The notes under the pieces: generated by a model | Database searches by the model: none | What the model was told of the DNA's origin: nothing | The model's input: the letters and a program-made list of their open reading frames with translations, nothing else | Source: Cinclus cinclus | Taxonomy: Eukaryota > Chordata > Aves > Passeriformes > Cinclidae | Assembly (NCBI RefSeq): GCF_963662255.1 | Contig: NC_085049.1 | Location: forward strand, 22,786,142-22,850,141 | DNA length: 64,000 nucleotides | Direction: 5' to 3' | In this document: positions 62,507-64,000 of the stretch, in pieces | Layout: each line of letters starts with the position of its first letter | Numbering within the stretch: the stretch's first letter is position 1 | Position numbers and translations under genes: made by a program

Positions 62507-64000
62507 GTGGCTCTTCTGAGGGAAGATGTCACACTTCTGTCCTGCTTCTCTTGTCCTGCTGTTAACTTTAGTTATGTGGTCATAACTTCAATTGCCCCTC
62601 AGGGGGAAGGCTTGGGGCTGATTTGCACAGTGGCTTTCCACTAACAGGATCTTCATTTGGGATTCTAGAATTTTCTGGTACTAATGAGACAGCATAAGCA
62701 TTGTGCCACTCTGTCAGGTTGTCCTATATCATATCACCTCAAAACTCTCAGTGAATATTTTTTAATTAAGATTATGCAGAAGAAAATGTTACAAATGTCA
62801 CTGCTGTAGGATACACTAGAAAACTTTGTGCAAAAAATTGACCAACTGCCTACCTTGCATCACCCAGAGCAGTAACCTCTGTGTTTTGAGTGTGGAGTCC
62901 TCACTAGCTCCTGTTGACAGCCAGACACAAATGTGAATAAAATAATGCAATCCCTGAATTGACCACTCCCACATTATTTGGGTCATTCCATACAAAGCTG
63001 ACAGGCTGCTAGGCAGCTTGGATGCAGGTAAGGCAAAGATGTGAGATCTGATGTGTGCTCCATGTGTCAAATTTCTGTCAATGGACTTGTTTACGGGAAG
63101 GTTTCTTCATATTAGAAATTCCAAGTCTTACCTCATTCAAGCACACTATACAACAAGATAAAATGTGCAGAGATGGAGTGGTCAAAACATATATTTACAG
63201 GATCTATGACTTAAATCTCAGCAAATGCATTTCAAATACGATTGCCAATGAATAGAAGGAAAGTTTGGTACTGCTGAGGAAAAGCAGTAATCCTTTTCCC
63301 TGTTGGTTACCTTATGGATAGCTAAAGTAGGGTTTAAAACAAAGAGCATAAATAAAATTGGGTAACCACAGGTCCTCAGGAGACACAGAGAAAAATTTTA
63401 AAAGCTTATTGTGTCATCCTAAAGTTCATTAAAGCAAAGACAATTCAATGGATTTTGACCCATTAGAGCACACAGAGTCCACAATTCACACCCTGAATTG
63501 ACTGGGAAAGCAGTAGAAAATTACTGATTCTCATTGTACAAATAATACCAAAAGGTAGCTTGTGTCTTTCAATGGAAAAAAAGGGGAAACTGTAGAAGAA
63601 TAATGATACATCAACAGTGTAGAGATGATTTAATTTAGTACTGTAAGTAAATAATTATTTACTAGTGGACTAAAACCGAGTTAATAATGTGAAATATGAA
63701 TATTCTTTTTTTTCCAGTGCTGCAATATTTGACATGTAAGATAATGAAAAACATTAACAAATTGCCATGCTGGAGAGTAATTTTTATTGTCCTTTAAAGT
63801 AGGTCTGCTGCTATGCATTTCCCAAGGAAAACAGCACTGCATGGAGCAAAAGGAAGGTAGAGCAAATGGCTTATCATCATTAGCTTAGAGGAAAATTAAA
63901 AAACAACTAGGTAAACTTGCTCAGAATAATCAGGGTTTTAGTGTTTCCTGGGAAAGGTGTTTGCCACCACTTCCAGATGAAACTATGGATTTCTGTGATA

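Larger units (their letters stand above)
55846..64000. other. Intergenic DNA downstream of CCDC91
   Basis: AT-rich sequence with no exon, promoter or RNA gene that I can support. It holds one CR1 copy (57021-57283), a T17 tract (58487-58503), AT-rich repeats near 60171, a (TTGA)n run (60839-60868) and an inverted repeat at 62464-62506. Longer alternative 3' UTR forms could reach further AATAAA hexamers such as that at 57542. In mammals the next gene on this side is FAR2, far away, but nothing of it is visible here. Confidence 0.65.

Overview
The window is AT-rich vertebrate nuclear DNA, most likely from a bird. The evidence is eight fragments of CR1 LINEs with typical avian 3' ends, several ending in octamers of the ATTCTGTG/ATTCTATGA type. 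They sit inside large introns of a conserved vertebrate gene. The exact 3' tail wording ('CCCTTCCAACCCAAGCC') looks like songbird or other neoavian CR1, but the order is a guess. There are no bacterial-style genes, no CRISPR array and no RNA gene that I can support.

The only gene I can support is the 3' half of CCDC91 (coiled-coil domain containing 91, also called p56, the GGA-binding accessory protein of the trans-Golgi network). It runs on the + strand. Six coding exons are visible: 4209-4316, 16431-16523, 16700-16768, 18473-18649, 30528-30641 and 54661-54780. Joined, they encode the last 226 residues as an uninterrupted, charged coiled coil ending in the conserved SLELFLSCAQKQL block. Every exon starts and ends in phase 0 with consensus splice sites. 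The N-terminal half, including the GGA-binding motif, lies upstream of the window.

Layout: 1-4208 is the end of an intron. 4317-16430 is a 12.1 kb intron with one long and one short CR1 fragment. 16524-16699 is a 176-base intron. 16769-18472 is an intron with a (TG)n tract close to the next acceptor. 18650-30527 is an 11.9 kb intron with two CR1 copies, two long A-tracts and several small tandem or inverted repeats. 30642-54660 is a 24 kb last intron with two CR1 copies and a G-rich patch near 34.5 kb. The 3' UTR follows the stop at 54780 and probably ends shortly after the AATAAA at 55819. From about 55.85 kb to the end I see only intergenic DNA: one CR1 copy, simple repeats, and an unusual 17-bp-arm inverted repeat at 62464-62506.

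I did not find a new biological system. The points most worth a second look are: the fully frame-neutral exon set; a second in-frame acceptor that would add 15 hydrophobic residues before the last exon; a Pumilio-type UGUAAAUA element overlapping the poly(A) signal; and a minus-strand stretch (29208-29699) with two long open segments in one frame that I cannot identify.
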